NCBI RefSeq assembly: GCF_023716925.1 | Contig: NZ_JAMQQG010000021.1 | Span: forward strand, 35,666 to 97,762 | DNA: 62,097 nt | Reading direction: 5' to 3' | Source of the DNA: Frankia sp. R82 | GTDB taxonomy: Bacteria; Actinomycetota; Actinomycetes; Frankiales; Frankiaceae | Shown: positions 17,089 to 25,876 of the stretch, in pieces | Layout: the number at the start of each line of letters is the position of its first letter | How positions within the stretch are numbered: the first letter of the stretch is position 1 | The notes under the pieces: generated by a model | What the model was told of the DNA's origin: nothing | Seen by the model: the letters and a program-made list of their open reading frames with translations, nothing else | Database searches by the model: none | Position numbers and translations under genes: made by a program

Positions 17089-18204
17089 ATGGCACAGTTC
17101 GTCGTGCAGCCCGACTCCCATCGGGAGTTCCCCGGCCCCCACAACACGTTCTGCCTGCTCACCCAGGCCGACCGGGCCGCCGACTTCGTCCTGGCCGCAA
17201 GCGAGCGTTACCGCGAGGTCGTGCACCGCACGATCGAGGCCGGCCAGAGCCTCGCCGACGCCCTGCGCGCGCCGGGGATGCCCGCCGAGGCCGACGTGTT
17301 CGTCGTCTGCCCCGACCGTTTCCTGGTCTCCCCCGAACCCGACGAGATCGGGCCGGGGCGGCGCCTCGCGGCGATGCCCTGCGGTTCGACCCCGGTCACC
17401 GACGCGCACGTCGCCTACTTTCTCGACGTCGTGCAGCGCACCGACAGCGGCGCGCTCGAGGCTCGTGCCGACCGGCTGTTCGAGGCTCTGGGCGACGCGG
17501 ACGAGGTCCTGTTGGCCGACCATGCCGGCCACGCCACCGCCCGCCTGGGCATCTCGGGTGACTATGAGTGGAACCAGCAGGCCGGGGTGCTCGGCCCGGG
17601 CGAGCAGCAGATCGCCCCGTCCGGGGAGGCCAGCGCCGCGCCGACCGGGCTCTACCGGTTCGACACCTCCAGCCGGCTCGCCCTGCACGGCAGCATTGCC
17701 CTGCGCGGCGCGCCGATCGTGCACCGCGGCGACGACCCGGCGGTCCTCGGCGAACAGGCGCAGCTGTTCGCCGACCTCGACGTGCTGCGCAACGCGACGA
17801 TCGTGCTCGATCTCGCCGACGGTGCGGTCACCGACGTGCGCGCCATCGACCCGGCCGGGCAGCGTGCCGTCGACGCCCTCGGCAAGCTCCACGCCGCCGA
17901 CGAGTCCTACCGGATCGTCTGGGAGTTCGGCATCGGTCTGAACCCCGAGCTCGTCCAGCAGTCCGGCAACTGCGGCCTCAACGAGATGTTCGGTGGCGCC
18001 GACGGCACCGTCCACCTCGGCTTCGGCCTCACCCCGACGACCCGGTACGCGCTCACCTTCACCTGCGCCGACACGGTGATCACCGACGCGGCCACCGGCG
18101 TCCGGATCGCCGGCCCCGAGGCCCCCGTCCGCGCCGCGCCCGACCCCGGGCCGACGCCCGTCCGGCGGCTCAACCGGCGCCGCACCCCCACCTGCGGCTG
18201 CTGA
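17089..18204 (+). CDS. M29 aminopeptidase/NicX-fold metalloprotein, paralogue B
   Basis: Predicted 371 residues from ATG at 17089; the site before it (GGTGG) is weak, and the frame is open upstream. It shares with the gene at 15629 the blocks FCLLTQ, VVCPDRFLVSP, AAMPCGSTPVTDAHVAYFLD, DYEWNQQAG and GEQQIAPSGE. It keeps the more typical M29 features: PSGEASAAPTG near 176 (metal-ligand Glu), VWEFGIGLN near 277, GLNEMFGG and GTVHLGFGLTP near 306 (His). The C-terminus ends in an Arg-rich tail with TPTCGC. Compared with paralogue A it looks closer to active M29-type metalloenzymes. The pair may form a heteromer working on the short peptide; that is inference. Confidence 0.65.
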   Translation: MAQFVVQPDSHREFPGPHNTFCLLTQADRAADFVLAASERYREVVHRTIEAGQSLADALRAPGMPAEADVFVVCPDRFLVSPEPDEIGPGRRLAAMPCGSTPVTDAHVAYFLDVVQRTDSGALEARADRLFEALGDADEVLLADHAGHATARLGISGDYEWNQQAGVLGPGEQQIAPSGEASAAPTGLYRFDTSSRLALHGSIALRGAPIVHRGDDPAVLGEQAQLFADLDVLRNATIVLDLADGAVTDVRAIDPAGQRAVDALGKLHAADESYRIVWEFGIGLNPELVQQSGNCGLNEMFGGADGTVHLGFGLTPTTRYALTFTCADTVITDAATGVRIAGPEAPVRAAPDPGPTPVRRLNRRRTPTCGC

Positions 18205-18247
18205 ACCCGCCCCCTGTCACCGTCCCGTCCGGAAGGAGCCCCTCGCG

Positions 18248-19039
18248 ATGACCGACGACCCGCGCAGCTGGTACGGAGACCCGCGGGCGGCCGCCGCCGC
18301 CCGCACCGCCGATCTCGGCGCGCTGCGCACGCAGGTCGACGACCTGCTCGACGCCATGATCGCCAAGTTCTACGCCGAGATCCCGTATGCGGACCACCAG
18401 GCCCGCGGCGAGGAGCTCAACCTCGCGTACTACAAGCGCCACAACATCGAGACCATCCTGCGGCTGCGCCGCAAGCGCACCATCGACGCGCTGGCCATCA
18501 ACTACTTCACCAAGCGCGACCCGGTCCGCGGCGCCGCCTGGGCGCACTACGTCGAGGACGAGATGCTCCACGACGAGTGGTTCGCCGGTGATCTCGGCCG
18601 CGTCGGCGTCACCAAGGACGAGATCTACTCCACCGACCCGTTCCAGGCCACCAAGCTGCTCACTGGCTACCTGCAGTACGGCATGGAGTTCGAGGGCACC
18701 CCGCTGGCCCTGCTGTGCAGCGTGTACTTCGTCGAGTACACGACCACCAAGACGCAGCCGTCCTGGGTGAAGAACCTCGAGGACAAGCTCGGCCGGGAGA
18801 AGGTCGCCGGCGCCCGTCGGCACGTCGGCACGGACATCGACGACGAGCACGCCGACTTCGTCTGGGGTGTGCTCACCTCGCTGGTGTCCTCCGCCGAGGA
18901 CGAGGCGAAGGTCATCCAGCACATGAAGATCGTCGCCAACCTGTGGGTGGCCTACTTCCTCGAGCTCTACCAGGCCGTGGTCGCCCCGGCGACGAACTCC
19001 TTCCAGGCCGCCGGCACCCTCGCCGGCCGGTTCGCCTGA
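18248..19039 (+). CDS. Haem-oxygenase-like diiron oxidase/oxygenase (PqqC/TenA fold)
   Basis: Predicted 263 residues; ATG with GGAAGGAG upstream. It is all-helical in character, with a ligand pattern typical of haem-oxygenase-like diiron enzymes: HYVEDEMLHDEWF near 100-110 (Glu and His), YFVEYTT near 160 (Glu) and HVGTDIDDEHADF near 192-203 (acidic residues and His). Relatives include PqqC (cofactor-free oxidation), UndA and BesC (fatty acid or amino acid cleavage) and the pABA-forming CADD, which consumes one of its own Tyr residues. Its place 43 bp after the second M29-fold gene suggests it modifies the same substrate. The substrate is unknown; the Tyr of the 23-residue peptide or an amino acid derived from aspartate semialdehyde are candidates. 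Confidence 0.72.
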   Translation: MTDDPRSWYGDPRAAAAARTADLGALRTQVDDLLDAMIAKFYAEIPYADHQARGEELNLAYYKRHNIETILRLRRKRTIDALAINYFTKRDPVRGAAWAHYVEDEMLHDEWFAGDLGRVGVTKDEIYSTDPFQATKLLTGYLQYGMEFEGTPLALLCSVYFVEYTTTKTQPSWVKNLEDKLGREKVAGARRHVGTDIDDEHADFVWGVLTSLVSSAEDEAKVIQHMKIVANLWVAYFLELYQAVVAPATNSFQAAGTLAGRFA

Positions 19040-19059
19040 CCGCGGCGCCCGGTCCACCC

Positions 19060-19920
19060 ATGGTGCCCGGTTTACCGTCGTCGCCACCCGTCATGCCCGG
19101 TACTGCCACCTCCACCGGTGCGGCGTCCACCTCGATGTCACCGCACGCCGTGCTCCGGTTCTCCCGCGACGAGGTCCCGCTCGGCCCGGCCGAGGAACGC
19201 TGGCTGCGGGACGGCCTGATCGACGCCCTGCCGGACCTGCGGATGAGCGCCCTGTTCGACGCCCGGCCAGGTCTGCTGCGCGAGGCGCAGCACCTGGTCA
19301 TCGGGGTCGAACGCGACAGCGGCGCACCCGTGTCGGCGCTCGGCGCCAGCTGGGCGACCACCGCGTCCGGCCGGCCGTTCCTGCACATCGGCATCCAGTT
19401 CGTCGGGGCCCGGCTGCGCGGCGGCGACGTGTTCGCCACCAGCTGGCTGGCGCTGCTCGAGGAGGTCATCGCCACCGGCGGCTTCCCCTACCTGGCGGCG
19501 CTGCGCACCTACAACCCCGTCGCCTTCTGCGCGATGCGTGCCTACGGCCAGCTCCCCGGCGCCGCCCTCTACCCGTCGACGAGCACCACCCCTGGTGGGG
19601 ACGACGGGCCGGGCGGCCGCGATGCGCAGGTCGCGGCGCTGGCGGGCGAGATCGCGACCGCCCTGGCGCCGGACGCGCCGTTCGACCCGGCCAGCGGACG
19701 CATCGCCGGCATCGGCGTACCCACCGATCTCTACCGCACCCGGCCGCGCTGCGACGACGGCGACGTCAACGCCCATTTCGCACAGCACACCGAACCGGGC
19801 GACCGGATTCTGTGCGTGGTGCACATCCCCGCGGCGACCGTCGACGCGATCATGGCGAACTTCGTCCGCCGCACCGACCAGAACCACCGGTCCGCGCGGA
19901 CCTCCACCAGTTCCACGTAG
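19060..19920 (+). CDS. Acyltransferase-like (possible GNAT) cluster protein
   Basis: Predicted 286 residues from ATG 19060, but in-frame ATGs at 19093 and 19135 are equally possible and none has a clear ribosome site; the last begins just before the conserved-looking part (MSPHAVLRFS). Hydrophobic strand and helix segments HLVIGVERD, FLHIGIQFVG, FATSWLALLEEVIA and LAALRTYNPVAFCAMRAYG resemble the core and acyl-CoA helix of acetyltransferases, where R-T-x-N-P is often seen. A C-terminal extension (RILCVVHIPAATVDAIMANF) is unassigned. A call of GNAT-like is moderate. It would fit acylation of an amine in the pathway. Confidence 0.5.
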   Translation: MVPGLPSSPPVMPGTATSTGAASTSMSPHAVLRFSRDEVPLGPAEERWLRDGLIDALPDLRMSALFDARPGLLREAQHLVIGVERDSGAPVSALGASWATTASGRPFLHIGIQFVGARLRGGDVFATSWLALLEEVIATGGFPYLAALRTYNPVAFCAMRAYGQLPGAALYPSTSTTPGGDDGPGGRDAQVAALAGEIATALAPDAPFDPASGRIAGIGVPTDLYRTRPRCDDGDVNAHFAQHTEPGDRILCVVHIPAATVDAIMANFVRRTDQNHRSARTSTSST

Positions 19921-19965
19921 TCCCCTCGTTCTTTTCCTTTTCCGTCCCAGGACACAGGAGCACAG

Positions 19966-20772
19966 GTGCTGGATCTGACAGGCAAGGTCGCGGTGGTCGT
20001 CGGCGCCGCGTCCGGCATCGGCCGCGCGATCGCGATCGGCCTGGCCGCCCAGGGCGCCGTCGTCGACTGCGGCGACCTCGACACCGTCGGCGTCGAGGAG
20101 ACCGTCGCCACCATCGTCGCCGCCGGCGGCACCGCCAAGGCGGCCACCATGGACGTGCGGCTTTCCGCCGACGTCGACGGGTTGCTCACCCGCGTCGCCG
20201 CCGAGCGCGGGCAGCTCGACATCGCCGTCGGCACCCCCGGCATCAACGTCCGCAAGCCGCTCATCGACTACACCGACGACGAGTACAACGCCGTCACCGA
20301 CGTGAACCTGCGGGGCGGCTTCCACGTCCTGCGCGGCGCCGGGCGGATCATGGCCGCGCAGGGCAGCGGCAGCATCATCGTCATCTCGTCGATCTCCAGC
20401 CGCGCCGTCGAACCCGGCCAGGTCATCTACGCGGGCACGAAGGCAGCGCTCGCCCAGATGGTGCGGGTGTTCGGCGCGGAACTCGGCCCGCTCGGCGTGC
20501 GGGTCAACGCGATCGCCCCCGGCCCGGTCGAGACCGCGCTGACCGTGCCGATCCGCTCGTCGTCGGCCTGGGCGAACGCGTACTCGGAGAAGGTGGCGCT
20601 GCGTCGCTGGGCCAAGCCGGCCGAGATCGCCGGTCCGGCGGTGTTCCTCGCCTCGGACGCGGCCAGCTACGTCAACGGCGAGGTCCTCTACGTCGACGGC
20701 GGCTGGGTCGACCTCGACGCCGACTTCGCCGACGAGAAGGCCGTCGAGACCGACACCGCCGCCACCGCCTGA
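19966..20772 (+). CDS. Short-chain dehydrogenase/reductase
   Basis: Predicted 268 residues; GTG with AGGAG six bases upstream. The N-terminal nucleotide site VGAASGIGRAIAIGLA, the Ser in ISSISSRA, and YAGTK (catalytic Tyr and Lys) are present. The usual NNAG is changed to VGTPGIN. The C-terminal PAEIAGPAVFLASDAASYVNGEVLYVDGGW pieces are classical. It reduces or oxidises a carbonyl/alcohol with NAD(P). Within the cluster it could act on aspartate semialdehyde or on a product of the oxygenase-like enzymes. Confidence 0.9.
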   Translation: MLDLTGKVAVVVGAASGIGRAIAIGLAAQGAVVDCGDLDTVGVEETVATIVAAGGTAKAATMDVRLSADVDGLLTRVAAERGQLDIAVGTPGINVRKPLIDYTDDEYNAVTDVNLRGGFHVLRGAGRIMAAQGSGSIIVISSISSRAVEPGQVIYAGTKAALAQMVRVFGAELGPLGVRVNAIAPGPVETALTVPIRSSSAWANAYSEKVALRRWAKPAEIAGPAVFLASDAASYVNGEVLYVDGGWVDLDADFADEKAVETDTAATA

Positions 20773-20891
20773 CCGACGGCGCACCGCCACCGCACCACGG
20801 GTGCGCGCAACCGTCGGCAACCCGCCCGGCACGGTTGCGCGCACCCGCCGCACGCCGCCCATCACATTCGAGCTACCAGGGGGAATCGCAC

Positions 20892-21956
20892 GTGGACATC
20901 GCCGTCATCGGGGCGACGGGGGTGGTCGGCCGGGAATGCCTGACCCTGTTGGAGTCGGGCCTGGTCCCCGGCGTCGACCGGGTGGTGCCGGTCGCCTCCG
21001 CCGGGTCGGCCGGACGTGCTCTCGGCGCGGAGTTCGGCCTGAACCTGAAGGTCGAGCCCGTGGTCGCGCTCGAGGAGTTCGACCCGGCCAAGGTGGACGT
21101 CGCCGTGTTCAGCGCCGGCGCCGCGATCAGCGGCGAGTATGGTCCGAAGGTCGCCGCGGCCGGCGCGCTCGTCGTCGACAACAGCTCGGCGTTCCGGATG
21201 GACGACGACGTGCCGCTCGTCGTCCCGCAGGTCAACCCGCAGGCCCTGGCCACCCGGCCGGCCCGCGGGATCGTCGCCAACCCGAACTGCTCGACGATCC
21301 AGCTGGTGCGGGCGCTGCACCCGCTGCGGACCGTCGGCGAGCTCGAGCGGGTGATCGTGTCCAGCTACCAGTCGGCCTCCGGTGGCGGCCTGCGCGGCCT
21401 CGAGCAGCTCGCCGAGACCACCCGTGGCCTGCTTGACGGCGCCGACCCGGCCGACCCCACCCCCGGCAGGTTCGGCCCGCCGTTGGCGTTCAACCTGATC
21501 CCCGAGATCGGGATGCGCGACGACGACGGCCACTCCCACGAGGAACGCAAGCTGCGCCGCGAGCCGCGCAAGATCATGGACCTGCCCGGGCTCAGGGTCG
21601 CCGCGACCGCGGTGCGGGTCGCCGTCATCAACGGCCACTCCGAGGCCGTGCACGTCACGTTCACCGCACCCGTCTCCCCCGACGACGCCCGCGCCGCCCT
21701 GCGCACCGCCCCCGAGCTGCGTGTCTACGGCGACACCGGTGCTGGCGGCAGTCCGGCGGACGGTTACCCGATGCCGCGCTTCGTCTGCTCCTCGCCGACC
21801 GAGCGCCGGCTCGTCCACGTCGGCCGGGTGCGCGCCGATCCCGATGATCCCTGTGCCCTGTGGATGTGGGTCGTCGCCGACAACCTGACCGTCGGCGCGG
21901 CCCTCAACGCCCTCCAGATCGTCTCGCTCGCCGCCGGGATGCCCTGGTGGCGCTGA
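20892..21956 (+). CDS. asd: Aspartate-semialdehyde dehydrogenase, cluster copy
   Basis: Predicted 354 residues; GTG with GGGGGA upstream. GATGVVGRE near the N-terminus binds NADP; NPNCSTIQLV holds the catalytic Cys; KIMDLPGLRVAATAVRVAVINGHSEAV split over two segments carries the usual substrate-binding residues and catalytic His (GHSEAV). It converts aspartyl-4-phosphate to aspartate 4-semialdehyde with NADPH. It overlaps the aspartokinase gene by ten bases. As every actinobacterium needs asd/lysC for lysine, methionine and threonine, this pair inside a specialised cluster is probably a dedicated second copy feeding aspartate semialdehyde to the pathway; the normal copy would be elsewhere. 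Confidence 0.88.
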   Translation: MDIAVIGATGVVGRECLTLLESGLVPGVDRVVPVASAGSAGRALGAEFGLNLKVEPVVALEEFDPAKVDVAVFSAGAAISGEYGPKVAAAGALVVDNSSAFRMDDDVPLVVPQVNPQALATRPARGIVANPNCSTIQLVRALHPLRTVGELERVIVSSYQSASGGGLRGLEQLAETTRGLLDGADPADPTPGRFGPPLAFNLIPEIGMRDDDGHSHEERKLRREPRKIMDLPGLRVAATAVRVAVINGHSEAVHVTFTAPVSPDDARAALRTAPELRVYGDTGAGGSPADGYPMPRFVCSSPTERRLVHVGRVRADPDDPCALWMWVVADNLTVGAALNALQIVSLAAGMPWWR

Positions 21957-23125
21957 CCGAGGTGCTCGTGCTGAAGTTCGGCGGAGCGGCCTTCGCCGCT
22001 CCCGGCGCACACCGCCAGATCGCCACCTATGTCGCCGACCGGCTGCGCACGGGGGGCGCAGCCGGCGCCGACGGCACGTACCGGGGTCAGGCGGTCGTGG
22101 TGGTCAGTGCCGTTGCCGGAGAAACCGACCGGCTGGCCGCGACCATGCGGGCCGTCAGCCCCGATCCCGACCGGGAGCTGCTCGCCGCGGCGCTCATGGC
22201 CGGCGAGACCGTCAACGTCGCGGTGATGACCGCCGCCCTGCGTGACGCCGGCCTCACCGCGCTGCCCCTCGGCCCCGCCGACACCGGCCTGCTCGGCGCG
22301 GGTGAGCCGCACAGCGCCGAGCTGCGCGCGATCGATCCGTCCGCGATCGTCGCCCACCTGGCCGGTCAGCCTGCGGGAACGGTGCTCGTCCTCCCCGGCG
22401 GACAGGCCCTGGACGCCACCGGCCGGCCGGTGATGCTCGGTCGCAACAGCTCGGACCTGTCCGCGATCGCCGCCGCCATCGCCCTGGCCTCCTCGGCCTG
22501 CGAGATCTTCTCCGACTCTCCCGGGATCTGCACCGCAGATCCGCGGCTGGTCCCCGCCGCCCGCACCCTGGGCACCGTCGACTACGACACGATGATCACC
22601 ATGTCCCGCCACGGCGCCAAGGTCCTGCACCACAGCGCCGTCGACTGGGCCCGGCGGCACCACGTCGAGATCCGCTGCCGGTCGCTGCTACCCGAAGGCC
22701 ACATCCACTCGGTCGTGTCCGCCAGCACCACCACCGACCCGGCCGTGCTCGTGCACACCACAGGCGCCGTCTGGACCGGCGCCACCCCCCTGGTCCACGC
22801 CCTGTTCACCGAGCTCACCGCCCTCGGCGCGGATGTCGTCCTCGTCGCGTCCACCGTCGACGTCGGGCCGTCCGGCAGCGATGTGTCAGCCGCCGGTGAC
22901 GACCGCTCGTACCTGGTGCTTGCCGACGCGGTGCGGGATCTGCGGGCCCGCGGTCTGCACCCGCTGCCCGACCTACGCCTGGTCACCACGCTGTTTCCCG
23001 ACGGCCGACTCGACCATCAGGTCGTCGCCGCCGCGCAGGCCGCTGCCGTCGCTCGCGCCCAGCACGAGGCCGTCTCCCGCCCGACCCCCCGGGCCACCGG
23101 CGCCGCACCGATCCCGGCACGCTGA
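21947..23125 (+). CDS. Aspartokinase-like amino-acid kinase, cluster copy
   Basis: Predicted 392 residues; GTG at 21947 inside the end of asd. VLVLKFGGAAF replaces the usual KFGGTSV, and GRNSSDLSAIAAAIA and CEIFSDSPGICTADPRLV match the aspartokinase nucleotide and Mg sites with substitutions (GRGGSD to GRNSSD). The region after residue 255 resembles ACT regulatory domains but is weakly conserved, which could mean lost feedback control. It phosphorylates aspartate, handing the product to the dehydrogenase in front. Substrate change (for example a carrier-bound acidic residue, as with LysZ) cannot be excluded. Confidence 0.82.
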   Translation: MALTEVLVLKFGGAAFAAPGAHRQIATYVADRLRTGGAAGADGTYRGQAVVVVSAVAGETDRLAATMRAVSPDPDRELLAAALMAGETVNVAVMTAALRDAGLTALPLGPADTGLLGAGEPHSAELRAIDPSAIVAHLAGQPAGTVLVLPGGQALDATGRPVMLGRNSSDLSAIAAAIALASSACEIFSDSPGICTADPRLVPAARTLGTVDYDTMITMSRHGAKVLHHSAVDWARRHHVEIRCRSLLPEGHIHSVVSASTTTDPAVLVHTTGAVWTGATPLVHALFTELTALGADVVLVASTVDVGPSGSDVSAAGDDRSYLVLADAVRDLRARGLHPLPDLRLVTTLFPDGRLDHQVVAAAQAAAVARAQHEAVSRPTPRATGAAPIPAR

Positions 23126-23139
23126 CCCGCTGGCGGTCC

Positions 23140-23181
23140 CGTCCCGACCCGGCTGGTCCCGTCAGCGCCCGGGTCGGGACG
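23140..23181. terminator. 13-bp perfect hairpin between convergent genes
   Basis: CGTCCCGACCCGG (23140-23152) and CCGGGTCGGGACG (23169-23181) pair exactly around 16 bases. It sits just past the aspartokinase stop and before the convergent DUF2817 gene, so it can end both transcripts. Confidence 0.7.
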
Positions 23182-23307
23182 CCCCGGGCAGGCCCGTCGG
23201 CGGTCTGCCACGCCGGGTAGCCAGGGCCCATGACCTCCGGGACCTGCGGGACCTGCCCTTCGGCACCTACGGCCAGCTCTACGACCGGTTCGGCACCCAA
23301 CGGATCC

Positions 23308-24414
23308 TCAGGGGCGCCCGAGCCCGACCGTCGCCGCACGGACGCCGGTGGCGGCGCGGGTGACGGTGGCCAGGCCGTTGTCGAGGACGTCGGCGCGCCA
23401 CCGGGGGTCGTCGGGGTTGAAGGCGTCGCGAACCAGCTCGCCGATATGGGCGCGCACGGCGTCGGCGACGGGCTCGCGCTGCTGCCACAGCCAGTTGTCG
23501 GCCTGCAGGGCGCGCAGCACGGTCAGACCGTCCTGGGTGCCGAACTCGCAGGTGATGGCGGTGATTTCCGGGGTGCTGGCCAGGGACCCCGGGTCGCTGA
23601 GCTCCTGGACGAGGGCGCGGGCGGAGTTGCCGCCGATCGGCGTCGAGCTGGAGGTGCCCGCGTCGGAGTCGGTGAGGCCGTCGCCGTACCAGGCACGGGC
23701 GCGGCGCGGGGCGTCCGGATCTGGACCGCCACGGAAGATCGGCTCGGCGGCACCGCGGGTGCCGAGGCCGCTGTGCAGATCGACGTAGGCGACGTGCTCG
23801 TAGCCGGCGAGGAAGGTGCGGATGATGCCGCGCCAGGTGCGGTTCGACCAGCTCGGCGCCGCGCCGCCGTAGAACAGCCCGTCCGGATGGGTGTACTGGC
23901 CGCCGGTGATCCGCTGCTGCACCTCACGCAGACCGAGCCGGTCGGCGTGGGCGAACAGGGCGGTGTCGGCCGCGGCATGGGCGGGGCCGTCCCAGTCGCC
24001 GGGCAGCAGGGCGTCATGCAGCTCGCCGTAGCCGCCGGGGGCCGGGGGGCGGTCGTGGTCGATGAAGTTGCGGTTGACGTCAATGTTGTCCTCGTTGACC
24101 CGACGGCGGTGGGCGAAACCGAACGGGTTGAGCGCGTGGACGAACACGATCGGCAGGTCCGGCCACGACGTCTCGCGCAGCACCCGCAGCTGACAGGCGG
24201 ACCCGGCGAACCCCTCGGTACCGTGGGTACCACTGACCAGGACCAGCACCGCCGGCCCCGCGGCCGCACCGATCCGGGCGACGTCGGTGCTCAGCGGTTC
24301 GCCGGACGGGCCGCGCAGCCCGTCCAACGTGCTGGACTCGACGTGCGCGCCGCGCTCGGCCGCCGCCGCGAGAAAGCGTCGCCGCGCCTGGGCATAGTCC
24401 GAACTGAAGTACAT
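23308..24414 (-). CDS. DUF2817 zinc carboxypeptidase-like protein (M14 relative)
   Basis: Predicted 368 residues from ATG at 24414 (GGCAGG upstream). GTHGTEGFAGS near residue 70 provides the expected zinc-binding His and Glu of M14-like carboxypeptidases, ALNPFGFAHRRRVNEDNIDVNRNF is the substrate-side segment (given as the pieces NPFGFAHRRR and NIDVNRNF), and VDLHSGLG near 210 holds the third ligand. TCEFGT near the C-terminus carries a candidate catalytic Glu. The family is poorly characterised. Its place, convergent with the peptide cluster and next to an exporter, fits trimming or release of a peptide-derived product, but it could also be a neighbour by chance. Confidence 0.78.
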   Translation of the reverse strand: MYFSSDYAQARRRFLAAAAERGAHVESSTLDGLRGPSGEPLSTDVARIGAAAGPAVLVLVSGTHGTEGFAGSACQLRVLRETSWPDLPIVFVHALNPFGFAHRRRVNEDNIDVNRNFIDHDRPPAPGGYGELHDALLPGDWDGPAHAAADTALFAHADRLGLREVQQRITGGQYTHPDGLFYGGAAPSWSNRTWRGIIRTFLAGYEHVAYVDLHSGLGTRGAAEPIFRGGPDPDAPRRARAWYGDGLTDSDAGTSSSTPIGGNSARALVQELSDPGSLASTPEITAITCEFGTQDGLTVLRALQADNWLWQQREPVADAVRAHIGELVRDAFNPDDPRWRADVLDNGLATVTRAATGVRAATVGLGRP

Positions 24415-24430
24415 CTGCCTGCCCTGCCCT

Positions 24431-25876
24431 TCAGCCCTGCCGCGCACCGGTCGGGTGGCCGACCGGACCCGCTGCCACCTCGGCACCAACCGCACCGGCC
24501 GCACCGGACCCATCGGCCGATGCCGGGTCCACCGCCTGCCCGGCCTGCCCACGGATCTGACCGAGCGCTGTCACCATGCTGGTGATGCCGATGAGCAGCA
24601 CGAACAGACCCCGGTACCCGTAGGCGTCGACGACCGCGCCGGCGACGATCGGGAAGGCGAGGATCGCGACCTCGAACAGCAGCCCGGCCATCGGCAGCAT
24701 CCGCACCCGCTCGGCCGGCCCGGCCAGGTTGACCGCGCGTGCCTGGAACGCCGGCAGCCCCAGCCCGTAGGTGCACCCGAGCAGCAGCGAAGCCACGCAG
24801 TACAGCACCGTGCTCGATCCGACGAACACGAAGGCCACCGACGCGGCCGTCATCCCGATGGTGGTGATGGCGACCACCCGGTCGGACGCGCTGTCCGACA
24901 GCATCCGGGCCAGGCCCAGCCGGACCGCGATGACCGCGATCGTGTACGTCACGTAGAACACGTCGAAGTCGAGGTGCCGGCTGTCGGCGAACGTGGTCTG
25001 GAAGCTGTTCATCGTGGTGAACACGCAGGCGCTGAGCAGCACCATCGTCAACGGCACGACGCTCGGCGAGCGCAGCATCCGCCGGAAGTCCCCGTCCTCG
25101 GCGTGGACGCCGTCCACCGGGCCAGCGGAGCCGGCCTCGTGGGCGGACGGGACTGTTCCCGGCCCCGATGCCGACGCGGCGGCCTCGGCTCGGGCGGCGT
25201 TCACGACCGCCAGCCGCCGCAGCTGCACCGTCAACGGGAGGACCAGCAACGCGGCCCCCAGCGCCAGGCCCGCGCCGACCAGGAAGACCTGCTGGTAGGA
25301 CAGGCCGGCGTCGCGCAGCGCGTTGCCGAGCACCGGTCCGATGCCGAAACCGGCCTGGATGGTCCCGGTGGCGTAGCCGATCAGCGTGGCACGGGTGCGA
25401 TCATCGGACAGATCGGAGGCGATCATCGGAGCGGCCGTGTAGGTGACCGCCCAGGCGGTGCCGAGCACGATCGCCGCGACCACCAGCGCCGCCCCCCGCG
25501 CGTGCACGTCGGCCGCCAGCACCGCGGCTGCGGCGTACACCAGGCAGGACGCGGCGAGCAGCAGGTTCGGCGGCACCGCCCGGGGATGGCGCAGCAGCAG
25601 TGCCAGCGCGATCGCGGTCGGGATCGCCGCCGCGGCGCACAGCGCCCCGTAGGTCTGTTCGGTGCCGCCGAGGGTCTTCACGAACGGCCCCATCAGCAGC
25701 AGCACCCCGAACGCCGATGACGACAACAGGACGACGCCCAGCAGGAGCCCCAGCACCGCCCGGTGGCTACCTGCGGGCGCGGCGACGCCGCGCCGGTTCA
25801 CGGCACCGACCTGCTCGGTCTGTGGCTGCTCGATATCCCTCGTCCCACCGCCCCGGCCTCTGCCAGATTCCTGCAT
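24431..25876 (-). CDS. MFS transporter (probable exporter)
   Basis: Predicted 481 residues with about twelve membrane segments and a long central cytoplasmic loop (around 215-265). SDLSDDRTRATLIGYATGT resembles the MFS loop after segment four, and the halves are similar in layout. Substrate is unknown. Its stop is 16 bp from the start of the DUF2817 gene, so they are one transcript. The annotated ATG at 25876 lies inside the left arm of a 12-bp perfect inverted repeat; a start some 30 codons on, before VAAPAGSHRAVLG, is also possible. Confidence 0.85.
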   Translation of the reverse strand: MQESGRGRGGGTRDIEQPQTEQVGAVNRRGVAAPAGSHRAVLGLLLGVVLLSSSAFGVLLLMGPFVKTLGGTEQTYGALCAAAAIPTAIALALLLRHPRAVPPNLLLAASCLVYAAAAVLAADVHARGAALVVAAIVLGTAWAVTYTAAPMIASDLSDDRTRATLIGYATGTIQAGFGIGPVLGNALRDAGLSYQQVFLVGAGLALGAALLVLPLTVQLRRLAVVNAARAEAAASASGPGTVPSAHEAGSAGPVDGVHAEDGDFRRMLRSPSVVPLTMVLLSACVFTTMNSFQTTFADSRHLDFDVFYVTYTIAVIAVRLGLARMLSDSASDRVVAITTIGMTAASVAFVFVGSSTVLYCVASLLLGCTYGLGLPAFQARAVNLAGPAERVRMLPMAGLLFEVAILAFPIVAGAVVDAYGYRGLFVLLIGITSMVTALGQIRGQAGQAVDPASADGSGAAGAVGAEVAAGPVGHPTGARQG

